Source of the DNA: CAZMCC01 sp964564695
Lineage (GTDB): Bacteria; Planctomycetota; Phycisphaerae; Phycisphaerales; UBA1924
Assembly (NCBI GenBank): GCA_964564695.1
Contig: CAZMCC010000134.1
Span: forward strand, 1 to 7,725
DNA length: 7,725 bases
Reading direction: 5' to 3'
The notes under the pieces are model-generated. The model worked only from the letters and a program-made list of their open reading frames with translations. It searched no databases and had not been told where the DNA came from. The translations under genes and the position numbers were made by a program. Positions 1 through 6,855 of the stretch are shown here, one piece after another. Every line of letters begins with the position of its first letter. Within the stretch, counting starts at the first letter, position 1.

Positions 1-822
<822 letters not shown>

Positions 823-826
<4 letters not shown>

Positions 827-2121
827 GGCTGCTCGGGCTCCTCGTTGGCGTTGGCGTTTGCGGTCGCGGGGGGCGCGCTGCGGTCGGCGCCGTCGGCCGG
901 CTCGTCCGGGTCCGCCGCCATCGCGGGCGTGGGGGAGTTCTGGGAATTACGGCCGCCGACGGCCGCCAGGGCCCGGGCGGTGCCGATCGACCAGACGTTG
1001 CGAGCCCCGCCGCGGTCGGAGGCGAAGTACACGCGTCCGTCGCCGCTCCAGGTCGGCATGAGGTTGCTGAAGCGGCCGCCGGTGAGGTTCACGCGGTTGC
1101 CGCCGTTGAGGCTGGTCATCCAGAGGTCGGCCCTCGTGAGCCCCTCGCCGGTGTCGGCGGCGTTCGGGGGCACGAGGGAATAGATCAGGTACTGGCCGTC
1201 GTTCGACCACGCGGGGTTGATTGCGGCGCCGCCGGACGCCGAGACGATCTCGGTGGGGGAGCTGACCTTGCCGGGGGCGTAGTCGATGGTCCACAGGCTG
1301 AAGGCCCGGTCGCCGCGTTCGCGCCCGCGCTGGAAGGCGATCTTGTCGGTCTTGTTCTCGCCCGTGCTCGCGACCGGGCACCAGCGGGGGTTCTGGCCGA
1401 AGCCGACGAACTCGGCCGCGGTGGGGTTGTCGATGTCGAGGACCCAGATCTCCCAGCGGCCGGAGACTTCACCGAGGCGGCCGAAGGCGATCTTTTCGCC
1501 GTTGGGGGACCAGGTGGGGTTGAGTTCGCTGGTGGGCTGGTTGGTGAGTTGCACGCAGCGGCCGCCGGCGACGGACATGACGAAGAGGTCCCACGAGCCG
1601 GCCCGGTCGCTGGCGAAGGCGATGCGCTGGCCGTCGGGGCTGATCGAGGGCATGACGTCCTGGGCGGGGTCGGCGGTGAGCTGCGTGACGGTGTTGCCGT
1701 CGACGTGCTTCAGGTAGAGGTCGGGCGTGGGACGGTGCTGCGTGCCGGCGAAGACGACGAACTTGCCGTCGTGCGACACCGCGGGGTCGAAAGCGGCGCC
1801 CTCGCTCGCGAAGGTGACTTGGGACAGGCTCTCGAGGCCGTCCATGAGGTCGCCGGCGCCCTCAAGCTCGCCGGTGGCGGCGCCGCGTTCGGCGAGGGGG
1901 TCGGTGATGTCGTGGTTGGTGGTGCTGCCGGCGGCGACAGCGTCGGCGTTCTGGGTGCGGCTGTGGTTGGCCGCGCCGCCGTTGGTGTCATTCGAGTTGT
2001 TCGTCGTGTCGGCGGCAGTCTCGATCGGCTGCTGGCGAGCGGGATGGCCGTGGAAGCACCCGGCGCACAGGCCCACAGCGGTCAGCATCGCCACGTTCAG
2101 GATCGCGGTCGTCCGTGTCAT
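823..2121 (-). CDS. TolB-like PD40 beta-propeller exported protein
   Basis: A 432-residue protein related to the propeller part of TolB. PD40-type blades with the S-x-D/N-G-x-x-(I/V)-x-(F/Y) core are visible at about 111-139, 157-185 (SPDGQRIAFASDRAG then DLFVMSVAGG), 200-230, 301-340 and 354-380, with a degenerate blade around 244-280. The N-terminus has a signal-like hydrophobic stretch ending LCAGC (Cys22). Cys at -3 makes the lipobox imperfect, so lipidation is uncertain. Residues 35-75 are Asn/Thr/Ala-rich low complexity and probably a linker. The C-terminus is Ala/Pro/Asn-rich. I chose ATG at 2121 because GAGGG lies seven bases upstream and the signal peptide begins there; a GTG at 2181 in the same frame lacks a Shine-Dalgarno sequence and would add 20 residues ahead of the signal. 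The gene overlaps the next lipoprotein start by four bases. Such propellers usually bind proteins or cell-wall material in the periplasm. It lacks the N-terminal TolB domain, so I do not call it tolB. Confidence 0.88.
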
Positions 2122-2153
2122 TCCCAGCCCTCGCACCGTTGCCGCCCCGAAAC

Positions 2154-2186
2154 CCCGGAATCCCGGAATCCCGGTGATCACCGGGA
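2154..2186. promoter_or_regulatory. Tandem octamer plus 18-bp palindrome in the PD40 gene leader
   Basis: CCCGGAAT occurs at 2154-2161 and again at 2162-2169, and CCCGG follows at 2170-2174. The last copy runs into a perfect 18-base palindrome at 2169-2186 (TCCCGGTGATCACCGGGA). The block lies about 33-65 bases ahead of the ATG at 2121 on the minus strand. It could be a dimeric repressor operator, or an RNA hairpin with a short loop in the leader. No regulator is identifiable from the window. Confidence 0.45.
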
Positions 2187-2227
2187 GCGAGAGCTATCGG
2201 CCGAACCCAACGCCCGCATAAGTGCTG

Positions 2228-2242
2228 CCCGCCGAGTGCGGG
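2228..2242 (-). terminator. Short GC hairpin after the 92-residue gene, no U-tract
   Basis: CCCGC at 2228-2232 pairs with GCGGG at 2238-2242 around a five-base loop. The hairpin begins about nine bases past the stop of the minus-strand gene ending at 2251. There is no T run after it on the minus strand, so a classical intrinsic terminator is not supported. It may attenuate, protect the 3' end, or be chance in GC-rich DNA. Confidence 0.2.
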
Positions 2243-2250
2243 GGATGAGG

Positions 2251-2529
2251 TCAGTCCTGCGCTTCACGCCAGCAGATGGCGGGGGAGTCGCCGGGGCGCA
2301 CCCAGCGCGCCTGGGGCCCGCGGGGAATCTGCGCGGACTCGAGGTGTGCGAGATAGGTCTCGAGCGGGCCGGACCGGAATTGCGAGAGGAAGGCGACGTC
2401 GGCGCGCGGGTTGAGTTCGAGGATGCGCTGCAGGGCCGCCGCCTTGGTCTGATCGACCGCCGCGTCGAAGACCGCCCCGGCGTCGCGAGAGAGCGTTCCT
2501 GTCCCGATCAAACCCGTGAGTGAAGCCAT
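2251..2529 (-). CDS. Small 92-residue protein, function unknown
   Basis: I do not recognise this protein. It begins MASLTGLIGTGTL, continues with an Ala-rich helical stretch (about 16-40) and ends in a Trp/Pro/Asp-containing tail (RWVRPGDSPAICWREAQD, 75-92). It has no signal peptide or membrane segment and is likely soluble. ATG at 2529 is preferred because GGAG lies eight bases upstream. An in-frame ATG at 2559 and the longest frame from 2607 have no ribosome binding site and would add residues of ordinary GC-rich noise. It is divergent from the TIM-barrel-like gene at 2698 and lies 129 bases upstream of the PD40 gene on the same strand, so the two could share a transcript. The Ala/Leu/Glu composition and the well-placed Shine-Dalgarno sequence favour a real gene, but there is no family evidence. 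Confidence 0.6.
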   Translation of the reverse strand: MASLTGLIGTGTLSRDAGAVFDAAVDQTKAAALQRILELNPRADVAFLSQFRSGPLETYLAHLESAQIPRGPQARWVRPGDSPAICWREAQD

Positions 2530-2697
2530 GGATTGAACTCCGAGAGGCGTCTGTGGCATGGTCCGAGAACCGCGTGAGTTATCGGGATCGCGGCGGGGCC
2601 GCCCCAAGATTCGAAGTCGTGTCTTTGCAGCGGTTTAGAAGCGCAGAAATCGTGCCCCCGCCGGTCGTGGGCACTCGCGCGACCGGCCCCATCCCTA
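2530..2697. promoter_or_regulatory. Divergent intergenic region with an inverted repeat
   Basis: This 168-base gap separates two divergently transcribed genes and must hold the promoters for both unless they are read from further away. Its clearest structure is GCCGGTCG at 2660-2667 against CGACCGGC at 2680-2687, an eight-base stem with a 12-base loop ending ten bases before the GTG at 2698. It could be an operator or a leader hairpin that hides the start. I see only weak matches to -35/-10 boxes on either strand (for example TTTGCA near 2624, plus strand) and do not assign them. Confidence 0.4.
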
Positions 2698-3252
2698 GTG
2701 GGCGCTACGCTGCGGCTTGTGGTGACCCTGACTCTGAGAGACGACCGGATCTCCGACGCGGCCGGGGCGGCGTGGGCCGCCGTGTGGCCGGGAAACCTGA
2801 TCGACGCTGTGCCCGTGGGGGGGGCGCGGGAGTTTGCCGTCGACGCGCCGCGCTGGGTGGTGTGGTCGGGGACGCCCGCGGAAGGTCTGTTCGACGAGTC
2901 GCCGCTGATCTGGAGCCCGGCGTCATGGGCGAAGTTCGAGGTGGGGCTGCGCCACGTCGCGGCGATGGCGGGCGAGCGGCGCGTGCTGGTGCGTCCGCAC
3001 GCACGGCACGTGGTGTCGGACCTCCCGTCGTGTTTACGGGTGCTCGAGCGGACGAGCGTCGAGAACGCGCGCGTGCTGCTCGACCCCGCCGCGATGCTGA
3101 CTGAAGACATGCAGAAGAACGCCGAGGATCATGTGACGCGGATCCTCGAGGGGCTCGGTGGGCACCCGGGGGTGGAGGCCGTGGTGGTGCGGGATGAGGT
3201 GGTGGAGCGGGTGCTCGCGCGGGTGTGGAGTGCGCCGGTGGTGGTAAGCTAG
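2698..3252 (+). CDS. Short TIM-barrel, sugar isomerase/epimerase-like protein
   Basis: The 184-residue product resembles part of the xylose isomerase-like TIM barrel (sugar phosphate isomerase/epimerase, AP endonuclease 2 superfamily). The best stretch is residues 97-134: a strand ending RPHARH, a helix with SDLPSCLRVLER, then a strand with ARVLLDPAAML, as in the central strand-helix-strand units of these barrels. Another strand ends VVVRD at 162-166. Full family members are roughly 250-300 residues and have metal-binding Glu/Asp/His at strand ends. Here the Glu usually seen in the central strand is replaced by Arg-Pro-His, and there is room only for about half to two thirds of a barrel. It may be inactive, a binding protein or a remnant. 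The start is uncertain: GTG at 2698 and GTG at 2719 or 2722 are in frame and none has a Shine-Dalgarno sequence, while homology-like sequence (VTLTLRDDRISD) begins at residue 9. Confidence 0.6.
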   Translation: MGATLRLVVTLTLRDDRISDAAGAAWAAVWPGNLIDAVPVGGAREFAVDAPRWVVWSGTPAEGLFDESPLIWSPASWAKFEVGLRHVAAMAGERRVLVRPHARHVVSDLPSCLRVLERTSVENARVLLDPAAMLTEDMQKNAEDHVTRILEGLGGHPGVEAVVVRDEVVERVLARVWSAPVVVS

Positions 3253-3300
3253 GGGCGTCGTGCGGCGACATGCTGATTTTCGAGCCGCAAGGCATCGACG

Positions 3301-3320
3301 GAATCTGGTATACTGGATTC
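3301..3320 (+). promoter_or_regulatory. Extended -10 promoter inside an imperfect palindrome
   Basis: TGGTATACT at 3306-3314 is a good extended -10 element (TG, one base, then TATACT). It is framed by GAATC at 3301-3305 and GATTC at 3316-3320, which are exact inverted arms centred on the GTATAC core at 3308-3313. No good -35 lies 16-18 bases upstream, which an extended -10 can tolerate. The predicted start near 3321 would lead into the small ORF at 3459 and perhaps the PDZ gene. The symmetrical arms could be an operator that overlaps the promoter. Confidence 0.4.
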
Positions 3321-3458
3321 GCGAGGACCGGTATGGCGGCAGATGTGCCGCTGGGCGAAGGCCTTCCGGCGGGTGCTCTTTTCGTTGCCCTTCTTGTCAT
3401 GCTCAAAGCCGTGATTCAATCGAATCAGCGCGCCACTGGTGCAGAAAGGAAGGTCGCC

Positions 3459-3575
3459 ATGAAAACGATGTCCGGCGGATTCGCACGATGGTTGTCTGCA
3501 AGCTCGGAAACCCTCTGGGCAATCGGAACGAGCATCGCCGCGACGTGCCTGTCGCCATACCGGCCTTCGCCGTGA
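3459..3575 (+). CDS. Possible 38-residue small protein, unknown function
   Basis: ATG at 3459 follows a strong Shine-Dalgarno sequence (AAAGGAAGG at 3445-3453) at normal spacing, and the frame ends in TGA at 3573-3575. The product begins MKTMSGGFARWLSASSETLW, has a modestly hydrophobic middle (TLWAIGTSIAATCL) that might touch a membrane, and ends SPYRPSP. The frame stays open upstream to 3225 but without a better start. It lies between the extended -10 candidate at 3306-3314 and the PDZ lipoprotein start at 3646, within the lower-GC segment. I recognise no family. It could be a short leader peptide, a small membrane peptide or a remnant of a longer gene. Confidence 0.35.
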   Translation: MKTMSGGFARWLSASSETLWAIGTSIAATCLSPYRPSP

Positions 3576-3645
3576 AGGGCAAAAGGTTCCGCTATTCCGA
3601 CAAGCTCCCTTGCACGCACACAGTGACGTTTGTTAGCATGGGAGC
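3576..3645 (+). promoter_or_regulatory. Gap before the PDZ lipoprotein, weak promoter
   Basis: TTGCAC at 3610-3615 and TAGCAT at 3634-3639 are spaced 18 bases apart and give a weak sigma-70-like promoter. Its predicted transcription start would fall at about 3646, on the ATG itself, so the transcript would be leaderless. GGAG at 3641-3644 lies only one base from the ATG, too close to serve that start, but could serve TTG at 3649. Translation may therefore begin at either codon. Confidence 0.25.
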
Positions 3646-4509
3646 ATGTTGCGAGCGGCTCATGTGCTTCGACCGTTCTGGCTCTGCCTTAGCCTATTTG
3701 CTGCGGCCGGGGCACTGTTCGGCTGCCAAGATGGTCATCACGATTTCTTTCAAAGCGCCGTAGCCACTCCGCATCCAGCGGTGACGGAGTACGACAAATA
3801 CAACTTGGTGGCGTACTCGGGTGAGGCCGAGATTCGCCGTCAGACGTTTGACGAGCTGCTGGGACAAAGACTCGTCGAGGACGGTTACGTCCTGCTCGGC
3901 ACGTCATCCTTCAATGGACCAATGGAAAGCGAGCAGTCCCTCACGTCACAGGCGAAGCGAATTGGGGCGGAACTTGTGATCGCAACCAATGCCTACACGG
4001 ATACTGCTGCCGGAGCCGTGCCGGTTACGACATATTCGCCGCAAACGTACTCGACATCTGGTTCGATGTATTCGTCGGGTGGAGGCTGGGCCACATATTC
4101 CGGAACCACAACGGGTACGGTTGCCAACACAACGATGATGCCCTACTCCGTCAGGCGATACGACCAGAGTGCGTCATATTGGACGAGGACAGCGCGGCCA
4201 AGGGTGTTTGGAGCGATGGTTGACGAGATGACGGCAGAAGACCGCCGTCAACTCGGAGCCAACCAAGGCGTCAAATTGGTCGCGGCGCAGCGCGGTGGCG
4301 CCGCTTGGAACGCCAATCTGCTGCCCGGGGACGTCATCGTCAGTGTCAATGGGCAAACAGTGAGTTCCAAGGGACAATTTCAGGAAATAGTGGGTCGCGC
4401 GGCGGGTAACCGAGTGCAGATGTCGATTGCACGCGGATCAGAGCGGCGGGAAGTTTCTGTGGATCTCAATCCCGATCCGATGGTGATCAGGCCAGAACCC
4501 CTTCGGTGA
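3646..4509 (+). CDS. Exported lipoprotein with C-terminal PDZ domain
   Basis: A 287-residue protein. The N-terminus is a lipoprotein signal with a Leu/Ala/Phe core and lipobox LFGC (Cys27). Residues about 60-115 form a small alpha/beta domain (FDELLGQRLVEDGYVLLG, then QAKRIGAELVIATNAYTDT). A Ser/Thr/Tyr/Gly-rich stretch at about 116-165 leads to a PYSVRRYDQSASYW segment at 166-179. The C-terminal third (about 188-275) is a PDZ domain of the HtrA/DegP type, with QGVKLVAAQRGGAAWNANLL as the carboxylate-loop side and LLPGDVIVSVNGQTV as the core; there is no protease domain. PDZ domains bind protein C-termini, so an envelope adaptor role is a fair inference. Tandem stops TGA and TAA end the frame. 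Base composition is lower in GC than the neighbours, suggesting transfer. The pattern of Thr/Ser/Tyr stretch, RRYD segment and PDZ recalls an uncharacterised family I associate with proteobacteria, from memory only. The start could also be TTG at 3649. Confidence 0.87.
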   Translation: MLRAAHVLRPFWLCLSLFAAAGALFGCQDGHHDFFQSAVATPHPAVTEYDKYNLVAYSGEAEIRRQTFDELLGQRLVEDGYVLLGTSSFNGPMESEQSLTSQAKRIGAELVIATNAYTDTAAGAVPVTTYSPQTYSTSGSMYSSGGGWATYSGTTTGTVANTTMMPYSVRRYDQSASYWTRTARPRVFGAMVDEMTAEDRRQLGANQGVKLVAAQRGGAAWNANLLPGDVIVSVNGQTVSSKGQFQEIVGRAAGNRVQMSIARGSERREVSVDLNPDPMVIRPEPLR

Positions 4510-4695
4510 TAACCCAGCCGAGAGGTCAGACCATGTCACCGCATCGCAGGCGAGCGACTGGCCACGCCGACGTCGCCGCGCGCAAAGGGTCATCGCCCGA
4601 TGATCCGACGTCCCCGCGCGCACCGTTATCGCCGTGGCCCGTCGCTTCCGCTCCGGGCTCTTATCCACGCGTCTCCCATCGCGCCCCGCGCGATC
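4510..4695. other. Convergent intergenic region with weak hairpins
   Basis: This gap lies between the 3' ends of the PDZ gene (plus) and frr (minus). It holds a stem at 4588-4605 (TCATC 4590-4594 with GATGA 4599-4603, extendable by a G-U pair) and a tight inverted repeat CGATCT/AGATCG at 4691-4703 that overlaps the frr stop. Neither has a T run on either strand, so an intrinsic bidirectional terminator is possible but not shown. I see no convincing gene. Confidence 0.3.
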
Positions 4696-5262
4696 TCAGA
4701 TCGTCTCAATTTCCTTGCTCTTGCTCGCGACGGCCTCGTCCGTGCTCGTCTCGTACTTCTTGAGCAGCTCCTGGATCTCGGTCTTCAGCCCCTCGATCTC
4801 GTCCTCGGGGTAGTGCTTGGTCGAGGTCTTCAGGGCGTCGGCGTGCTTGTTGGCGTCGCGACGGGTGTTGCGGATCGAGACCTTGGTCTCTTCGCCGAGC
4901 TTCTTGCAGTGGGTGACGAGCTGCTTGCGCCGGTCGCCCGAGAGCGCGGGAATGTTCAGGCGGAGCTGCTTGCCCTCGCTGATCGGGTTCAGCCCCAGGC
5001 CGCTCGACTCGATGGCCTTCTTGATCTCGCCGACGCTGCCGGCGTCGAAGGGCTTGATGAGGAGCTGGCTCGGCTCGGGGACCGAGATCGACGCGATGTT
5101 CTTGAGCTCGCTTTGGGTGCCGTAGTAGTCGACCCGGATGAACTCGAGCATCGCGGGGCTGGCGCGGCCGGTGCGCATGCCGCGGAGTTCCTTCTTCAGG
5201 TGGTCGAGCGACTTGGTCATCGCTTCTTCGGCTTCGAGCAGGATGGTGTCGGGGTCGGTCAT
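4696..5262 (-). CDS. frr: Ribosome recycling factor (RRF)
   Basis: With EF-G, RRF splits the post-termination 70S ribosome so that subunits can be reused; it acts in the cytoplasm and is essential in most bacteria. The 188-residue length matches the usual 185 or so. The family signature is clear: RTGRASPAMLEFIRVDYYG (30-48), IASISVPEPSQLLIKPFD (56-73), then SSGLGLNPISEGKQLRLNIP (85-104) and DRRKQLV. The helical bundle that ends domain I contains ETKVSIRNTRRDANK (124-138), including the conserved Arg-Asn-x-Arg-Arg, and a long acidic/basic C-terminal helix. GAGGT lies ten bases upstream of the ATG. It is on the same strand as pyrH, its common partner, but separated from it by the secreted caspase-like gene whose stop is 64 bases upstream. 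Read-through from that gene, or a promoter in those 64 bases, must drive it. Confidence 0.97.
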   Translation of the reverse strand: MTDPDTILLEAEEAMTKSLDHLKKELRGMRTGRASPAMLEFIRVDYYGTQSELKNIASISVPEPSQLLIKPFDAGSVGEIKKAIESSGLGLNPISEGKQLRLNIPALSGDRRKQLVTHCKKLGEETKVSIRNTRRDANKHADALKTSTKHYPEDEIEGLKTEIQELLKKYETSTDEAVASKSKEIETI

Positions 5263-5326
5263 GGCTGATTGTACCTCAGGGCAAAACTAGGCATTCATCA
5301 GGGGCCTTGGCGTCGGGCGCGTCGGT

Positions 5327-6718
5327 TTACTTGTCGTCGTCGGGTACGGGGACTGGCGGCGCAGGCGAGATGTCCGCGAGCGACGGTTCATACAGCGTCA
5401 GCAGCGACGGCGAGATCGGGCCACGTTTCGACCCCGGGCCGTTCGGGTCGCGATTGCGGGCGAACAGCACCGTGCGGCGCGTCTCCTCGACCGCGGCACG
5501 CGGCTCCATGTTGTGCTCGAGCACCAGGTCGAGGTAGGTGAAGTCCACGATCGCGCTCCCGCCCCAGTCCGCGGCGTTCGCAAAGCCCGAAATCGGAAAG
5601 CTCGCCGTGCCCTCCAGCGCGCGAATCAGCCGCGCCGGGGCGTCCCCCGCCATCACCTCGCACGCGCCGAAGTGCAGCAGCCGGATGTTCGACGCGCCGC
5701 GCATCACCGCCGCAATCTGCTCCGGCGTCACGCTGCCGTCGGCGACGGAGATCCCCTCCGGGCTCCCGTGGCTCGAGAAATAAAGCACGACGGGCTCGGG
5801 GATAAAGCGGACCTCGGCGGCAAAGCGCTGCACATCGGCGCGGTCGTGGATAAATCGGTGGCGGAACTCGACGTTGGGCAGGCGGCGGAAAAAGGTCTTG
5901 AGCATCTCGCCGTAGGAGTACTCGTTGGCGACGAGGCCGGACTCCCAGTTGGCTTCGAGGACGACGAGCCACGTGACACCGGGCTTGGGGGTGATGCGCT
6001 TGCCCTGCCACTTGCCGGGCGCGGAGGTGGTTGGAGCTTTGTCTGCTTTCCAGGTGCCGATGAATTGGTTGGCGGCTTCGTCGAGCTCGAAGGACCCGGC
6101 GCCGGTGACGCCGTCGGGCTCGGTGTAGGTGAACGTGAACTTCCGGCCTTCGACGTGGCCGGTGATGTCAGCGCAGCGTCCGCCGAATTCGTAGACGCCC
6201 GCGCAGGGGTGGGGGGGCTTGTCGCCGGCTTCGGTGACGTTGAGGCGCATGGGGCCGTAGGAGGTCTCCCACAGGCCGGTGAAGGAGTGCGGATCGGCGG
6301 CACGCTTGCCGTTCCATGGCGAGGATTCGTCGGCGGGCTCGGTGTTGACGCGGTACGTGCCGGTGAACGAACGGGTATCGGGTGCGAAGACGAACTCGCC
6401 GGTGCCCGCTTCCGACGTCTCGGTGTACGAGAACTTGAGCGTGCGATCGGCGAGCGTGCCCGTGATCGTGCCCTTGCCGCCGGAGTAGACGTACTCGCCC
6501 TCGACCTGCGCGCCCTGCGTGTGCCGGAGCGTGACCGTGCCGAAGGTGGAGTTCCACGATCCCGAGATGTCGATCGCGGGGCGCTGTGCGACCTGGACGG
6601 CGGCCGGCGGCGGCGGCGCAGGAGCCACGGCCGTCTGCGCGACGCTCGGCTGAAGAGTGATCAGGACGCCAGCGAGCAGCGACGGCAGGCTGCACAGGGT
6701 TCGATGGAGGAGGGGCAT
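5327..6718 (-). CDS. Secreted caspase-like protein with two beta-rich repeats
   Basis: A 463-residue protein. The start is ATG at 6718, with GGAG eight bases upstream; the same frame is open to 6964 but begins without a ribosome site and overlaps pyrH. Residues 1-27 are a signal peptide with a likely SVA/Q cleavage, followed by an Ala/Pro linker. Two related beta-rich repeats span about 50-139 and 146-241; each opens (I/F)(S/T)G-x-W-x-(S/T), has a middle F-x-YTE, a later F-x-GT(Y/W) and closes W-x-GKR. They look like lipocalin-type half or whole barrels. Repeat 2 holds Cys172 and Cys182, a possible disulfide. The C-terminal part (about 248-420) has the caspase/clan-CD order: strand WLVVLEANW, helix, strand VVLYFSSHG with His317, strand LLHFGACEVM with Cys353, then ISGFANAADWGGSAIVDFTYLDLVL. 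His317 and Cys353 fit a catalytic dyad. Peptidase activity is inferred, not shown. The Pro/Asp-rich tail ends DDDK. It sits between pyrH and frr. Confidence 0.85.
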   Translation of the reverse strand: MPLLHRTLCSLPSLLAGVLITLQPSVAQTAVAPAPPPPAAVQVAQRPAIDISGSWNSTFGTVTLRHTQGAQVEGEYVYSGGKGTITGTLADRTLKFSYTETSEAGTGEFVFAPDTRSFTGTYRVNTEPADESSPWNGKRAADPHSFTGLWETSYGPMRLNVTEAGDKPPHPCAGVYEFGGRCADITGHVEGRKFTFTYTEPDGVTGAGSFELDEAANQFIGTWKADKAPTTSAPGKWQGKRITPKPGVTWLVVLEANWESGLVANEYSYGEMLKTFFRRLPNVEFRHRFIHDRADVQRFAAEVRFIPEPVVLYFSSHGSPEGISVADGSVTPEQIAAVMRGASNIRLLHFGACEVMAGDAPARLIRALEGTASFPISGFANAADWGGSAIVDFTYLDLVLEHNMEPRAAVEETRRTVLFARNRDPNGPGSKRGPISPSLLTLYEPSLADISPAPPVPVPDDDK

Positions 6719-6764
6719 CGGGATCACTCCGGCCGCGCTCGCGGCGCTTGAGCGTACCACGAAC

Positions 6765-6830
6765 CCGGACCTTCGCCCCCCCACACAGAGCCTCAGGTCC
6801 GGCGTCCCTGGAGCGGTTGAAGGTCCGGCG
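6765..6830. repeat. Inverted and direct 10-base repeats between pyrH and the caspase-like gene
   Basis: CCGGACCTTC at 6765-6774 is the exact reverse complement of GAAGGTCCGG at 6819-6828. AGGTCCGGCG occurs directly at 6795-6804 and again at 6821-6830. The left arm can therefore pair with either of two right arms, giving mutually exclusive hairpins with loops of roughly 24 or 44 bases. This lies in the 137-base gap (6719-6855) after the pyrH stop and before the caspase-like start. It could be a terminator, a processing site or an attenuator that sets how much pyrH transcript continues downstream. No T run follows, so its role is open. Confidence 0.4.
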
Positions 6831-6855
6831 GGAGCAAGCGTCGTTCCCCACGACC

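Noticed and set aside
2705..3406. Minus-strand Pro/Arg-rich frames opposite the TIM-barrel-like gene
   Set aside because: The composition is that of a reverse-complement shadow in high-GC sequence.
3260..3763. Plus-strand open frame of 167 codons between the TIM-barrel-like and PDZ genes
   Set aside because: It runs across the PDZ start in another frame, is Arg/His/Cys-rich, and has no Shine-Dalgarno sequence or known motif.
4600..5268. Plus-strand open frame of 222 codons over frr
   Set aside because: It is fully antisense to the clear RRF gene and is Leu/Gly/Asp-rich shadow sequence.
5513..6751. Plus-strand open frame of 412 codons
   Set aside because: It is antisense to the secreted caspase-like gene; its Gly/Arg/Ala-rich product has no domain.
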